Shown: positions 35,151-43,585, numbered from the stretch's first letter. The stretch is 64,000 nucleotides of DNA from an uncultured Alistipes sp. (GCA_944322005.1 CALUNL010000003.1:62001-126000), one strand, 5' to 3'. Notes: generated by a model not told the origin, from the letters alone. Made by a program: numbers and translations.

Positions 35151-37127
35151 TCAGATGATCATACGCTGAAGTTTGCGGGCCATCACCACCTTGGCCCTGT
35201 TGAGATTCGACAGCCGGAGCATCACGTCGGCAACCTCCTCGTCGTTGAGATTCTCATCCTTAAGGCGGTTCTGAAGCTCGTTTATCATTCTCGCGATGAC
35301 CTTCGACCGGTAGAGGGCCATCACCTTCGGGATTCCATTGGCAAGAACCTCCGATTCGCTCGTCGTGTGCACCTCCTTCTGCTCCCATATCGCGCTCTCG
35401 ACATAATTAGCATCGGAGGTGAGTATATCCACGGCGGTATTGCTTACATCCGGATCGGCATGATTCACGAAATCCCGCTCCTCTATCGGCCGGCCGTCAC
35501 GGATATCCTGCCGGCACACGGACACTATCTCGTTGTAAACCGGATTCGTGAGCGAGAGCGAATCCACGTCCAGTTCCCGTATTATCTCCGAAGCCACATT
35601 GAGCTTTATCACGTTGCGTCCCTCCTTGTAGAAGAAATCCTTGTTTCCGGAGCGCAGCAGATATGAGACTATCTCCCTCTCAAGAGCCTCCTCGCTGCTG
35701 CCGACAGGGACATCACCGATCGATACGCTCGCCGTCTCCGAGACCTCGGACGAATGCAGGCGGTCGTCATATCTCTTCTGACGGCGTATGAACTCCTCCG
35801 TCTCCCGGTCGCCGACCGACATGAGGCGCTTGCGGGCCACCTCCTCGATGAGAAGATTCTCGTTCATGTCGACAATGCGGGCGCATTCGCGGATGAAGAG
35901 CGAACGCTGGATGTTGTCCGGTATCTGCGATATCGAACGTATTATGTCGGATATGGCCTCGGAGCGTTTCACCGGGTCTTCGGCCGCATCCTTGAGCAGG
36001 AGCTTGGCCTTGAAGGTTATGAAATTCTCCTCGTTCTTCGATATGTAGTCCTGCACCTCCGCCGCACTGTGCGACCTTGCGAACGAATCGGGGTCCTCCG
36101 GCTCCGGCAGAAGCACCACGCGCACGTTCATCCCCTCCTTGAGGATCATGTCGATACCACGCAGCGATGCATGTATGCCGGCCGAGTCGCCGTCGTAAAT
36201 CACGGTTATGTTCTTCGTAAACCTTCCCAGCAGCCGAATCTGCTCGGTGGTGAGCGACGTTCCGGACGAAGCGACGACATTCTCCACACCCGCCTGATGC
36301 ATCGATATGACATCGGTATAACCCTCGACCATGATGGCGAAGTCCTTCTGCTGGATGGCCTTCTTGGCGAAATAGAGTCCGTACAGCTCGTTCTTCTTGC
36401 TGTATATCTCGCTCTCCGGAGAGTTCTGGTATTTGGCAACGCTCTTGTCCGTACGTAGCGTACGTCCGCCGAATGCCACGATGCGGCCCGAAATATTGTG
36501 CACCGGGAACATCACACGGTCACGGAAACGGTCGTACAGACGGCCGTCGCCCTCCCGCTTCAGCGTAAGTCCGGTCGAAAGCAGGAACTTCTCCCTGTAT
36601 CCGGCCGAAAGCGCGGCCTGCGTCATGCGGTCGCCGCCCGAAGGACAGTAGCCGAGACCGAACTTGCGTATGGTCGAATCGGAGAAGCCGCGAGACTGAC
36701 GGAAATATGACATGCCGACACTCAACCCCTCCTCCGTATCGCGCATGTAACCGGCAAAGTAGTCGGCCGCCCACGAGTTGAGCGTAAACATGCTCTCGCG
36801 GTCATTGTTGCGGCGGACATCCTCCTCGGTCATCTCCTTCTCGCGGACCTCGATGCCGTATTTCTTTGCGACAATCTTCAGCGCCTCCGGATACGAGACG
36901 TTCTCATGCTCCATGACGAACGTGACGGCATTGCCGCCCTTGCCGCATCCGAAGCACTTGAACAGCCCCTTCGACGGAGATACGATGAACGACGGAGTCT
37001 TCTCGTTGTGGAATGGACAGCATGCCTGATAGTTGACGCCCTTGCGCTTGAGCGTAACGTAATCGCTTATAACGTCGACTATATCGGCGGCCGCATAGAT
37101 GCGGTCTATGGTATCCCGGTCAATCAT
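35151..37127 (-). CDS. dnaG: DNA primase DnaG
   Basis: A 658-residue primase making RNA primers for replication. The N-terminal CHC2 zinc ribbon uses CCPFHNEKTPSF and FKCFGCGKGG. The TOPRIM catalytic core has VEGYTDVISM and the acidic IYDGDSAG segment. The C-terminal ~150 residues are the helicase (DnaB)-interaction region. The start at 37127 (MIDRDTIDRIY) fits the family; an in-frame ATG at 37322 would add 65 unrelated residues. The ATG lies only 5 bases after a consensus -7 box. Downstream are smpB and tsaB on the same strand. Confidence 0.95.
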   Translation of the reverse strand: MIDRDTIDRIYAAADIVDVISDYVTLKRKGVNYQACCPFHNEKTPSFIVSPSKGLFKCFGCGKGGNAVTFVMEHENVSYPEALKIVAKKYGIEVREKEMTEEDVRRNNDRESMFTLNSWAADYFAGYMRDTEEGLSVGMSYFRQSRGFSDSTIRKFGLGYCPSGGDRMTQAALSAGYREKFLLSTGLTLKREGDGRLYDRFRDRVMFPVHNISGRIVAFGGRTLRTDKSVAKYQNSPESEIYSKKNELYGLYFAKKAIQQKDFAIMVEGYTDVISMHQAGVENVVASSGTSLTTEQIRLLGRFTKNITVIYDGDSAGIHASLRGIDMILKEGMNVRVVLLPEPEDPDSFARSHSAAEVQDYISKNEENFITFKAKLLLKDAAEDPVKRSEAISDIIRSISQIPDNIQRSLFIRECARIVDMNENLLIEEVARKRLMSVGDRETEEFIRRQKRYDDRLHSSEVSETASVSIGDVPVGSSEEALEREIVSYLLRSGNKDFFYKEGRNVIKLNVASEIIRELDVDSLSLTNPVYNEIVSVCRQDIRDGRPIEERDFVNHADPDVSNTAVDILTSDANYVESAIWEQKEVHTTSESEVLANGIPKVMALYRSKVIARMINELQNRLKDENLNDEEVADVMLRLSNLNRAKVVMARKLQRMII

Positions 37128-37132
37128 CCTTG

Positions 37133-37140
37133 CAAAGATA
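37133..37140 (-). promoter_or_regulatory. Putative -7 box very close to the dnaG ATG (TATCTTTG, minus strand)
   Basis: The box ends 5 bases before the dnaG start codon, which would put the transcription start at or next to the ATG (leaderless mRNA). Confidence 0.5.
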
Positions 37141-37220
37141 ATCAAAAATATCCATGATGCGCTTTCGCAGCGCCCATTCCTGTTACATATCTCCGCAAGA
37201 GGCATTCCGGAGGCACCAGC

Positions 37221-37233
37221 GACAAATTTTGTC
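37221..37233. repeat. 13-bp palindrome upstream of uvrB
   Basis: GACAAATTTTGTC is a perfect odd palindrome centred on one T, in the divergent dnaG-uvrB region, about 110-120 bases before the uvrB ATG. It could be a repressor operator. Confidence 0.4.
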
Positions 37234-37263
37234 ACGGTTTTCTTGGATATTCGGAATTTGTCC

Positions 37264-37282
37264 CGTATCTTGCAACGATACG
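37264..37282. repeat. 6-bp inverted repeat (CGTATC N7 GATACG) upstream of uvrB
   Basis: The repeat overlaps TATCTTGC, a degraded -7 box about 70 bases before the uvrB ATG, so a bound protein could block transcription. Confidence 0.4.
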
Positions 37283-37341
37283 CAGGCCGCTGCAACATAC
37301 CGCACTCGCGCAACGGCAGCACGGCCTGACAGTTTCAGATT

Positions 37342-39384
37342 ATGGATTTCAAGCTCGTATCCGATTACAGGCCGACCGGCGACCAGCCGGAGGCGATAGC
37401 CGAACTGCTCGAATCAATCCGCGGAGGTTCGGAATACAACACCCTGCTCGGAGTGACGGGTTCGGGAAAGACATTCACCGTCGCCAACGTCATCGCGGAG
37501 TTGAACCGTCCGACACTCGTGCTGAGCCACAACAAGACGCTTGCGGCACAGCTTTACGGCGAGTTCAAGAACTTCTTTCCGGATAATGCGGTCGAATATT
37601 TCGTATCCTATTACGACTACTACCAGCCGGAGGCCTACCTTCCGGCCACGGACACCTATATCGAGAAGGACCTGTCGATAAACGCGGAGATCGAGAAGAT
37701 GAGGCTCAGCACGACCGCATCGCTTCTCTCCGGCCGGCGGGACATCATAGTGGTATCGAGCGTCTCATGCCTATACGGCATCGGCAATCCGGCCGATTTC
37801 CACGCGACATCCATAAACATACGCGTCGGCGACGTGGTCAGCTACAAGCATTTCATGTACCGGCTGGTGGAGGCCCTCTACACGCGCACCGAGACCGATC
37901 TCGCTCCGGCAACGTTCCGTGTGACGGGCGACACGATAGACATAATGTCCGCCATAGGCAACAACTGCTACCGCGTGACCTTCTTCGACAATGAGATCGA
38001 GGAGATTCAGGTGATAGACCCGACATCGGGCCACCGTCTCGAATCGCTTGCGGAGACTACCATATTTCCGGCCAATCTCTTCGTCACCACCAAGGAGCGA
38101 ATCGCCACGGCCGTGAACCAGATATACCTCGACCTCGGCAAGCAGATAGCCATGTTCGAGCGAGAGGGCCGCGAAGTGGAGGCACAGCGCATAAAGCAGA
38201 GGGTCGAATATGACCTCGAGATGATAAAGGAGCTCGGATACTGCCCGGGCATAGAGAACTATTCGCGATATTTCGACGGACGCCCCCCGGGGACCCGCCC
38301 GTTCTGCCTTCTCGACTACTTCCCGAAGGATTACCTGATGGTGATAGACGAGAGCCACGTGACGGTTCCGCAGATAAAGGCGATGTTCGGAGGCGACCGC
38401 GCCCGCAAGGAGAATCTCGTGGAGTACGGATTCCGCCTGCCCGCGGCAAAGGACAACCGCCCTTTGCGTTTCGAGGAGTTCGAGCAGTTGCAGGGTACGA
38501 CGATATACGTAAGCGCCACCCCGGCCGACTACGAAATCATAAAGAGCGAGAGCGTCGTCGTGGAACAGGTAATACGCCCTACCGGCCTCATCGACCCGCC
38601 GATAGAGGTCCGTGTTACGCTCCACCAGATAGATGACCTGCTCGAGGAGATTGACCGATATACGAAACGCGATGACAAGATAATTGTCACCACGATAACC
38701 AAGCGCATGGCCGAAGAGCTGTCCAAATACCTTGACCGTGTCGGGGTGCGCAACCGCTACATCCATTCCGATGTCGACACGCTCGAGCGCATACAGATTC
38801 TCGAGGACCTGCGTGCAGGGATGTTCGACGTACTCATTGGCGTAAACCTGCTGCGCGAGGGCATCGACCTTCCGGAGGTGGCACTCGTGGCCATTCTCGA
38901 CGCGGACAAGGAGGGAATACTGCGCAATACGCGCGCGATAACACAAATTGCCGGCCGCGCCGCACGCCACTCGAACGGCAACGTAATCATGTACGCCGAC
39001 ACATGTACCGACTCGATGCGTATGGCGATAGAGGAGAGCAACCGCAGGCGCGAAAAGCAGGTGCGCTACAATATGGAGCACTCCATGCTGCCGCACAAGG
39101 CACAACGCAGCGGAACTGGCCAGAGCCTGTTGCTCGGCAATGCGGAGCAGGCGGAGGGTGCCGTCGTTTACGATACGAGGGATGAAAATGTCGCATATCC
39201 AATGGCGGCGGACGTTGCGAAGGGCTACGCCGCAAGCGAAAACATAGACACTCTCATTGAGAAGGCCAGGAGCGACATGGAGAAGGCCGCCAAAGAGCTC
39301 GACTTCATGGCCGCCGCCCGGTACCGCGACCGCATGTACGAGCTCCAGAAGCTGAAGGAGGAGTCTGCCGAACGGACTATTTAG
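37342..39384 (+). CDS. uvrB: Excinuclease ABC subunit B
   Basis: A 680-residue damage-recognition helicase of nucleotide excision repair. Walker A is GVTGSGKTFT; the beta-hairpin region is YYDYYQPEAYLP; helicase motifs include VIDESHVT (Walker B) and IAGRAAR (motif VI). The C-terminal UVR motif (SDMEKAAKELDFMAAARYRD) binds UvrC. The last 8 bases overlap the convergent gtrA-type gene. uvrA and uvrC are not in the window. Two inverted repeats lie in its upstream region. Confidence 0.96.
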   Translation: MDFKLVSDYRPTGDQPEAIAELLESIRGGSEYNTLLGVTGSGKTFTVANVIAELNRPTLVLSHNKTLAAQLYGEFKNFFPDNAVEYFVSYYDYYQPEAYLPATDTYIEKDLSINAEIEKMRLSTTASLLSGRRDIIVVSSVSCLYGIGNPADFHATSINIRVGDVVSYKHFMYRLVEALYTRTETDLAPATFRVTGDTIDIMSAIGNNCYRVTFFDNEIEEIQVIDPTSGHRLESLAETTIFPANLFVTTKERIATAVNQIYLDLGKQIAMFEREGREVEAQRIKQRVEYDLEMIKELGYCPGIENYSRYFDGRPPGTRPFCLLDYFPKDYLMVIDESHVTVPQIKAMFGGDRARKENLVEYGFRLPAAKDNRPLRFEEFEQLQGTTIYVSATPADYEIIKSESVVVEQVIRPTGLIDPPIEVRVTLHQIDDLLEEIDRYTKRDDKIIVTTITKRMAEELSKYLDRVGVRNRYIHSDVDTLERIQILEDLRAGMFDVLIGVNLLREGIDLPEVALVAILDADKEGILRNTRAITQIAGRAARHSNGNVIMYADTCTDSMRMAIEESNRRREKQVRYNMEHSMLPHKAQRSGTGQSLLLGNAEQAEGAVVYDTRDENVAYPMAADVAKGYAASENIDTLIEKARSDMEKAAKELDFMAAARYRDRMYELQKLKEESAERTI

Positions 39385-39853
39385 CGAACGTATAGTAGCG
39401 TCCGGCCAGATAGCTGTATACGGCGCACACAAGCGTCGTAATCATCTTGGACGGTGTCGCCCATACACCGGCGCCCTCGACAAGCAACTTCATCATTACA
39501 TAGTTCAACAGTATCGAACCCGCCACCGTCAGCAGGTAGCGCGCCAACTGCCTGCGTCCGGAGATGTGCGTGGCCGAGAATGCCACATTGCGGTTGAGCC
39601 AGAAACCGGTAAAGAAGGTTATCGGGAATACGATTATGAGAGACAGTATGTGCGGGGAAATGACGACAATTCCGAAATCCACATACCGCTTGCATACGAT
39701 GAAGTTGTAGATTATGAAGTACCACAGCGTGTCGAGCGCCATGTTGGCAGCCCCGCACGCCGCATAGCGGAAGACCCGCCGCGAAAACATTTTCGACAGC
39801 GGGTATACGTAGAAAAGGTCTATGGCCTTCGTTATGACGGATGCTGCGGACAT
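39377..39853 (-). CDS. GtrA-family membrane protein
   Basis: A 158-residue protein with four hydrophobic helices and the GtrA (PF04138) pattern: FRYAACGAANMALDTLWYF in helix 1, FFTGFWLNRNVAF after helix 2-3, and a final helix ending YLAGRYYTF. Family members are proposed to flip or present lipid-linked sugars across the inner membrane. It starts 3 bases after the SPOR gene and is last in a minus-strand run. The 3' end overlaps uvrB by 8 bases. Confidence 0.88.
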   Translation of the reverse strand: MSAASVITKAIDLFYVYPLSKMFSRRVFRYAACGAANMALDTLWYFIIYNFIVCKRYVDFGIVVISPHILSLIIVFPITFFTGFWLNRNVAFSATHISGRRQLARYLLTVAGSILLNYVMMKLLVEGAGVWATPSKMITTLVCAVYSYLAGRYYTFAK

Positions 39854-39856
39854 CGG

Positions 39857-40753
39857 CTATTTGCGGCACGTGTATGCCCACACCTCGCGGAAGGCTTTCG
39901 AACGACTCTTGAGCGACTCCACGAAACGGACGCACTCGCTGCGCGAGGAGAACTCGTCGAGAGCCACCATGTAGCGGTCGCCATAGTCGTAGATTCCGCA
40001 CTCCAGATCGTCATAACGCGCACGCAGGGTCCTTAAGGCCTCCTCCGCATTGGCCAACTGGACATAGACGCCCCATACGGCATACGTATTGCCCGCCGTC
40101 ATCGGTATTATCTCCGTTCCGGCCTCCGTCACCACAACCGGTTCGGAAGGCAGCGGCTGCTCCGCGACCGTCTCCGGCACATCCTCCGCGACGGCATTCT
40201 CCGCAGCAGGCGTCTCCGTAACAGCCGGTGCGGCCTGTTCCGCAACCGGAGCCGAATTGCCGCGAACCGGATCAGAGAATGATCTCTGATGGCTGGAAAT
40301 GACATATCCGGCCACAATCACGGCAAACAGTATGCATACCGCAGCAAACGAATAGAGAAAATAGTTTGTACGAGGTCTCATGTCGACCGTCTTCTTGCCT
40401 TCGGGATTCGCCATATCGTCAAATTTTTCGTTGGTAATGAATTTTCCTTCTCTCAACTCCCCCACTCCGTCAACCGACAACACCCCGTCGCGTTCGGCCG
40501 TCCGAAGCCACTGGGCATATATGTCCGCAGCACGTTCGGGTGTCACTCCGGAGATCGAAACAATCATATCCGGAACCGACTGACCCCGCTGCTCGGACGA
40601 AAAAATGATGTCGGTATGCGGAGGCTGCATGCGCCTGGATGAGAGTTTGCGCGCACCGTTGCGGCACACAATCAGAGAGCCCTTGCCGGGCAGACACACA
40701 TCCCTGCCCTGTGCCAGAGCGTTGAATATGAGTTTATCGACCTCCCTATTCAT
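39857..40753 (-). CDS. HU-CCDC81-type and SPOR domain membrane protein
   Basis: A 298-residue protein. Residues 1-60 (LIFNALAQGRDVCLPGKGSL) and ~61-115 match the paired bacterial HU-CCDC81 domains. A single transmembrane helix lies at ~131-153, then a Pro/Ala/Val/Glu-rich linker, then a C-terminal SPOR domain (~222-295, with VYVQLANAEEALRTLRARYDD-like helices). SPOR domains bind denuded septal peptidoglycan in the periplasm, while the N-terminal HU-like part would be cytoplasmic. This suggests a cell-division-linked membrane protein. It overlaps the lgt stop by 4 bases. Confidence 0.85.
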   Translation of the reverse strand: MNREVDKLIFNALAQGRDVCLPGKGSLIVCRNGARKLSSRRMQPPHTDIIFSSEQRGQSVPDMIVSISGVTPERAADIYAQWLRTAERDGVLSVDGVGELREGKFITNEKFDDMANPEGKKTVDMRPRTNYFLYSFAAVCILFAVIVAGYVISSHQRSFSDPVRGNSAPVAEQAAPAVTETPAAENAVAEDVPETVAEQPLPSEPVVVTEAGTEIIPMTAGNTYAVWGVYVQLANAEEALRTLRARYDDLECGIYDYGDRYMVALDEFSSRSECVRFVESLKSRSKAFREVWAYTCRK

Positions 40754-41655
40754 CTCTTTTTACCCTTTTTATCCCCCTTTGCGCGAGTCTTGCTCTGCTC
40801 CTCGACCCACTTGCGGTTGACTGCGGCGACATGCTCCAGGTCAAACGGCTGATGTTTCAATGCATACCATACGAAACATACGCCCAGCAGTACGGTCGGG
40901 ATGCTCAACAACTGTCCCATATCCAGAATCATGCCCTTCTCGAAGTCCACCTGCTCAACCTTTATGAATTCTATTATGAACCTCATGGTGAACATTCCGA
41001 TAAGCCCTATTCCGGCAATGAGGCCGAAACGTCTCGGAGCCGAGGTCCTCTTGTATAGAATCCACAGCAACACGAATATCGCAAGATAGCACAACGCCTC
41101 GTAAAGCTGCGCCGGATGTCTGGCCGGAATCGACTCCACCGGAACGCCCGGATATAGCCTGACGAACTTGACTCCCCAGGGCACATCGGTCTCGATTCCG
41201 ATTATCTCGGAATTGAAGAAGTTTCCGAGACGGACTATCGCTCCGCCGATGGTCGATATGATGGTCAGACGATCGCAGAGCCACATGAACGGTACCTTGT
41301 TCCTGCGTCCGCAAAGCCACATCGAGAACAGGATACCTATCACCGCTCCGTGACTCGCCATACCGCCGTCACGTATCTCTGTGATGATGGTCCACGGCTG
41401 CGAAAGATAATATACCGGATCGTAGAAAAGGCAGTGGCCGAGCCTAGAGCCTATGATGGTTCCGAGAGTAATATATATGAAGGCCGAATCGGAAAGCTCC
41501 TGGCTCATGCCCTCGCGTTTGCAGAAATATGAAAACATCCATCCGCCAAGCAGGATGGTCAGTGCCCACATTGCACCGTAATAGCGTATGTCGAACGACC
41601 CTATCCGCAACAGGGTCGGGTCAAAATCCCAGACTATCGCAAGCGTATCAATCAT
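40750..41655 (-). CDS. lgt: Prolipoprotein diacylglyceryl transferase
   Basis: A 301-residue, seven-helix inner-membrane enzyme that adds diacylglycerol to the lipobox Cys of prolipoproteins, the first step for the many lipoproteins in this window. Motifs: YGAMWALT early, GGMASHGAVIG (HG region), VRLGNFFNSEIIG (family signature) and MRFIIEFIKVEQ near the end. The start at 41655 is the family N-terminus; an ATG at 41691 is an extension. The lgt stop overlaps the SPOR-gene start (ATGA). Confidence 0.95.
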   Translation of the reverse strand: MIDTLAIVWDFDPTLLRIGSFDIRYYGAMWALTILLGGWMFSYFCKREGMSQELSDSAFIYITLGTIIGSRLGHCLFYDPVYYLSQPWTIITEIRDGGMASHGAVIGILFSMWLCGRRNKVPFMWLCDRLTIISTIGGAIVRLGNFFNSEIIGIETDVPWGVKFVRLYPGVPVESIPARHPAQLYEALCYLAIFVLLWILYKRTSAPRRFGLIAGIGLIGMFTMRFIIEFIKVEQVDFEKGMILDMGQLLSIPTVLLGVCFVWYALKHQPFDLEHVAAVNRKWVEEQSKTRAKGDKKGKKR

Positions 41656-41669
41656 AATATAACTGTAAT

Positions 41670-41699
41670 GCCGTGCAGTGACGACAGACACCGCACGGC
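41670..41699 (-). other. Hairpin between the histidine kinase and lgt
   Basis: GCCGTGC (41670-41676) pairs with GCACGGC (41693-41699), and inside it GTG pairs with CAC. No T run follows, so it looks like a processing or attenuation site rather than a full terminator. Confidence 0.4.
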
Positions 41700-41706
41700 C
41701 GAATTG

Positions 41707-42744
41707 CTACAAGTGTACCTTCTTGAGAGTGAATGTGAACGTGCTACCCACACCGAGTTCGCTGCGCACCGAAACGTGTTCGCCGTGAGCCTCGATTATA
41801 TGCTTCACGATAGCCAGGCCGAGTCCTGTTCCGCCCTGCTCGCGCGAACGGCCCTTGTCCGTACGGTAGAAGCGTTCGAATACGCGCGGAACATCGCTCT
41901 TGGCGATTCCGATACCGTCATCCTCCACCTCGACAAGAACCTTGTCGAGCATGTCACGGAAACTTATCTTGGTGTGTCCTCCCTCCTTGCCGTAATGTAT
42001 GGAGTTGGTTATGAGATTCTCCAGCACCTGCGATATGTAGAGTTTGTCGGCCGAGACCCAGAAGCGCGAAGGCAGGTCGTTCGCGCCCTTAACGGTAATG
42101 GTTATGTTGCGCTTCGACGCCTCCATCTCCGAGAGGTCGGCTATCTCCTTCGCCAACGCCACGATATCGAAGCTCTCGCACTTCATCTCGCTCATGTCGC
42201 TCTCAAGGCGGGCTATGGTATCGAGGTCATTTATGATGTTTATCATGCGGTCGATACTCTTCTCTGCCCTTTCGAGATACTTGCGGTTGACGAGTTCGTC
42301 CTCAAGCCCTCCGTCAAGGAGCGTCGAGATGTATCCCTGTATGTTGAAGATAGGGGTCTTGAGCTCGTGCGCTACATTGCCGAGGTACTGTTTGCGGAAC
42401 TTCTCCGCATCCTTGAGCCTCGCGATCTCCTTGTCGTTGTCGTCTGCCCATGCGTTCAACTCCTCGGATATGTTCTCCACACGTTTGTCCTTGAGTTCGC
42501 CGACAATCTCGCCCGTATGCACATCCCTTGAGAATACAACCGAATATATCGGCTTGAGCTTATAGGCCACATACTCGATCATTATCCACAACGCCAGCAG
42601 CGATATGAGAACGAACGTGAGCAGGGTCGCAACAAGCACCACCCACCACTTCGCATGCAGAATGAGCGCCAACGCCAGGACACACACACCTGCAACGGCG
42701 CCTATAATCCACGATGCGCTCTCCTTCGTTTTGATACGTACCAT
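41707..42744 (-). CDS. Sensor histidine kinase, no adjacent response regulator
   Basis: A 345-residue inner-membrane kinase with two N-terminal helices (~12-32 and ~36-56) and almost no periplasmic loop, so it may sense membrane or cytoplasmic signals. The HisKA domain has NVAHELKTPIFNI with the phospho-acceptor His. HATPase motifs are ENLITNSIHYG (N box), DDGIGI (G1), FERFYR (F) and GGTGLGLAI (G2). The overall form resembles PhoR-type kinases. Neither neighbour is a response regulator: upstream is an S24-like regulator and downstream is lgt. Its partner must lie elsewhere or be atypical. Confidence 0.92.
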   Translation of the reverse strand: MVRIKTKESASWIIGAVAGVCVLALALILHAKWWVVLVATLLTFVLISLLALWIMIEYVAYKLKPIYSVVFSRDVHTGEIVGELKDKRVENISEELNAWADDNDKEIARLKDAEKFRKQYLGNVAHELKTPIFNIQGYISTLLDGGLEDELVNRKYLERAEKSIDRMINIINDLDTIARLESDMSEMKCESFDIVALAKEIADLSEMEASKRNITITVKGANDLPSRFWVSADKLYISQVLENLITNSIHYGKEGGHTKISFRDMLDKVLVEVEDDGIGIAKSDVPRVFERFYRTDKGRSREQGGTGLGLAIVKHIIEAHGEHVSVRSELGVGSTFTFTLKKVHL

Positions 42745-42770
42745 AGTTAAAGTCTATTTATTATTGAATT

Positions 42771-43400
42771 TCAGTCTTTCACAATCAGTTTGCCCACTAC
42801 CTCGTACGCCTCCCGGATATCGGCCGCGGCGATTGTCATCTCGTCGTACCCGTCCGTATTCGCCGGCACGAGACGCAGGCAGCCATCACGATCCGAGACC
42901 CGCACTTTACGCAAAGTTACCAAATTCCCGCCGATTATGACATACTCGTTGCCAAAAATAAGCGTCTCTACAGGCACTTTATTGAGAATCAGCACCGTCC
43001 CGTCGGGAACACTCGGGGCCATATCGTCGCCGCAATAGCACAATGCAAGGTCTGCATATGCTATCTGCGGCAGGAACATGTACGAATCGGGCTTCGTCTG
43101 TCCGATGCCCGCCGCCAACTGCTTCAACGAGCAGTTGTAGAACGGTATCTGTCTTGCGCTGTTCTCTCCGCCCGCATACATCGGCCCGTACCCCGTAAGC
43201 AGCCACGGCTTGCTTATCTGCGGGAAACTGGCGGTTATTTTGTCGGCCAGATTTCGCGATATTCCGTTGTTGCCGCGCTTAATCTGGTATAGTGTCTCGC
43301 TGCGCGGGAGCCCTATGTGATTCGAGAAGGCGTTTATCGTCATCCCCGACATCTCGATCACCTGCCAAATCCTCTCCCAATTTGAATTTATATTTGACAT
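42771..43400 (-). CDS. HTH/S24-like transcriptional regulator, peptidase motif altered
   Basis: A 209-residue protein. The N-terminal helix-turn-helix (~15-55, with INAFSNHIGLPRSETLYQIKRG) is XRE-like. The C-terminal half resembles the LexA/CI S24 peptidase fold, with GDDMAPSVPDGTVLIL where autocleaving proteins have GxSM. The nucleophile Ser is thus replaced by Asp, so self-cleavage is not expected. It begins at 43400, inside the -33 region of the divergent tRNA gene, and is 26 bases upstream of the histidine kinase. It may regulate the run of genes below it. Confidence 0.72.
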   Translation of the reverse strand: MSNINSNWERIWQVIEMSGMTINAFSNHIGLPRSETLYQIKRGNNGISRNLADKITASFPQISKPWLLTGYGPMYAGGENSARQIPFYNCSLKQLAAGIGQTKPDSYMFLPQIAYADLALCYCGDDMAPSVPDGTVLILNKVPVETLIFGNEYVIIGGNLVTLRKVRVSDRDGCLRLVPANTDGYDEMTIAAADIREAYEVVGKLIVKD

Positions 43401-43424
43401 ATACCAAATTTTTTCGCATCTTTG
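43393..43424 (+). promoter_or_regulatory. Promoter of tRNA-Arg, overlapping the regulator start codon
   Basis: TTTGACA begins at 43393 and CATCTTTG (a one-base variant of TAnnTTTG) lies at 43417-43424, 20 bases apart. The box ends 6 bases before the tRNA. The -33 element overlaps the start codon of the minus-strand regulator (43398-43400). Confidence 0.55.
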
Positions 43425-43430
43425 CACCGC

Positions 43431-43502
43431 GGCTCCGTAGTTCAATGGATAGAATTTAAGATTCCGGTTCTTACGATGAAGGTTCGAATCCTTTCGGAGT
43501 CA
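43431..43502 (+). tRNA. tRNA-Arg (anticodon CCG)
   Basis: The 72-base sequence folds as a full cloverleaf: acceptor GGCTCCG / CGGAGTC, D-stem GTTC / GAAT, anticodon stem TAAGA / TCTTA with loop TTCCGGT, and T-stem GAAGG / CCTTT with loop TTCGAAT. Positions 34-36 are CCG (43464-43466), which reads CGG. The discriminator is A. The 3' CCA is not encoded. A hairpin terminator follows 8 bases later. Confidence 0.92.
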
Positions 43503-43509
43503 CAATGCC

Positions 43510-43537
43510 GCGAGGGCCTGTTGCAACGGGTCCTCGC
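43510..43537 (+). terminator. Terminator after tRNA-Arg
   Basis: An 11-bp stem (GCGAGGGCCTG / CGGGTCCTCGC, two G-T pairs) with a TTGCAA loop, followed by TTTGTTTT. Confidence 0.8.
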
Positions 43538-43577
43538 TTTGTTTTGCCGCGCACACCCGTTACAACGCGTCCACGCA

Positions 43578-43585
43578 CAAATATA
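43578..43585 (-). promoter_or_regulatory. Possible minus-strand -7 box (TATATTTG) reading toward tRNA-Arg
   Basis: An exact TAnnTTTG on the minus strand. Transcription from it would run antisense through the tRNA to the S24-like regulator. No good -33 element is present. Confidence 0.3.

Noticed and set aside
37771-39432. A 553-codon minus-strand frame opposite uvrB
   Set aside because: It shadows uvrB and has no recognisable motif or promoter.
42771-43504. S24-like regulator next to a tRNA as a prophage attachment site
   Set aside because: There is no integrase, no phage structural gene and no duplicated tRNA end, so an ordinary regulator is more likely.
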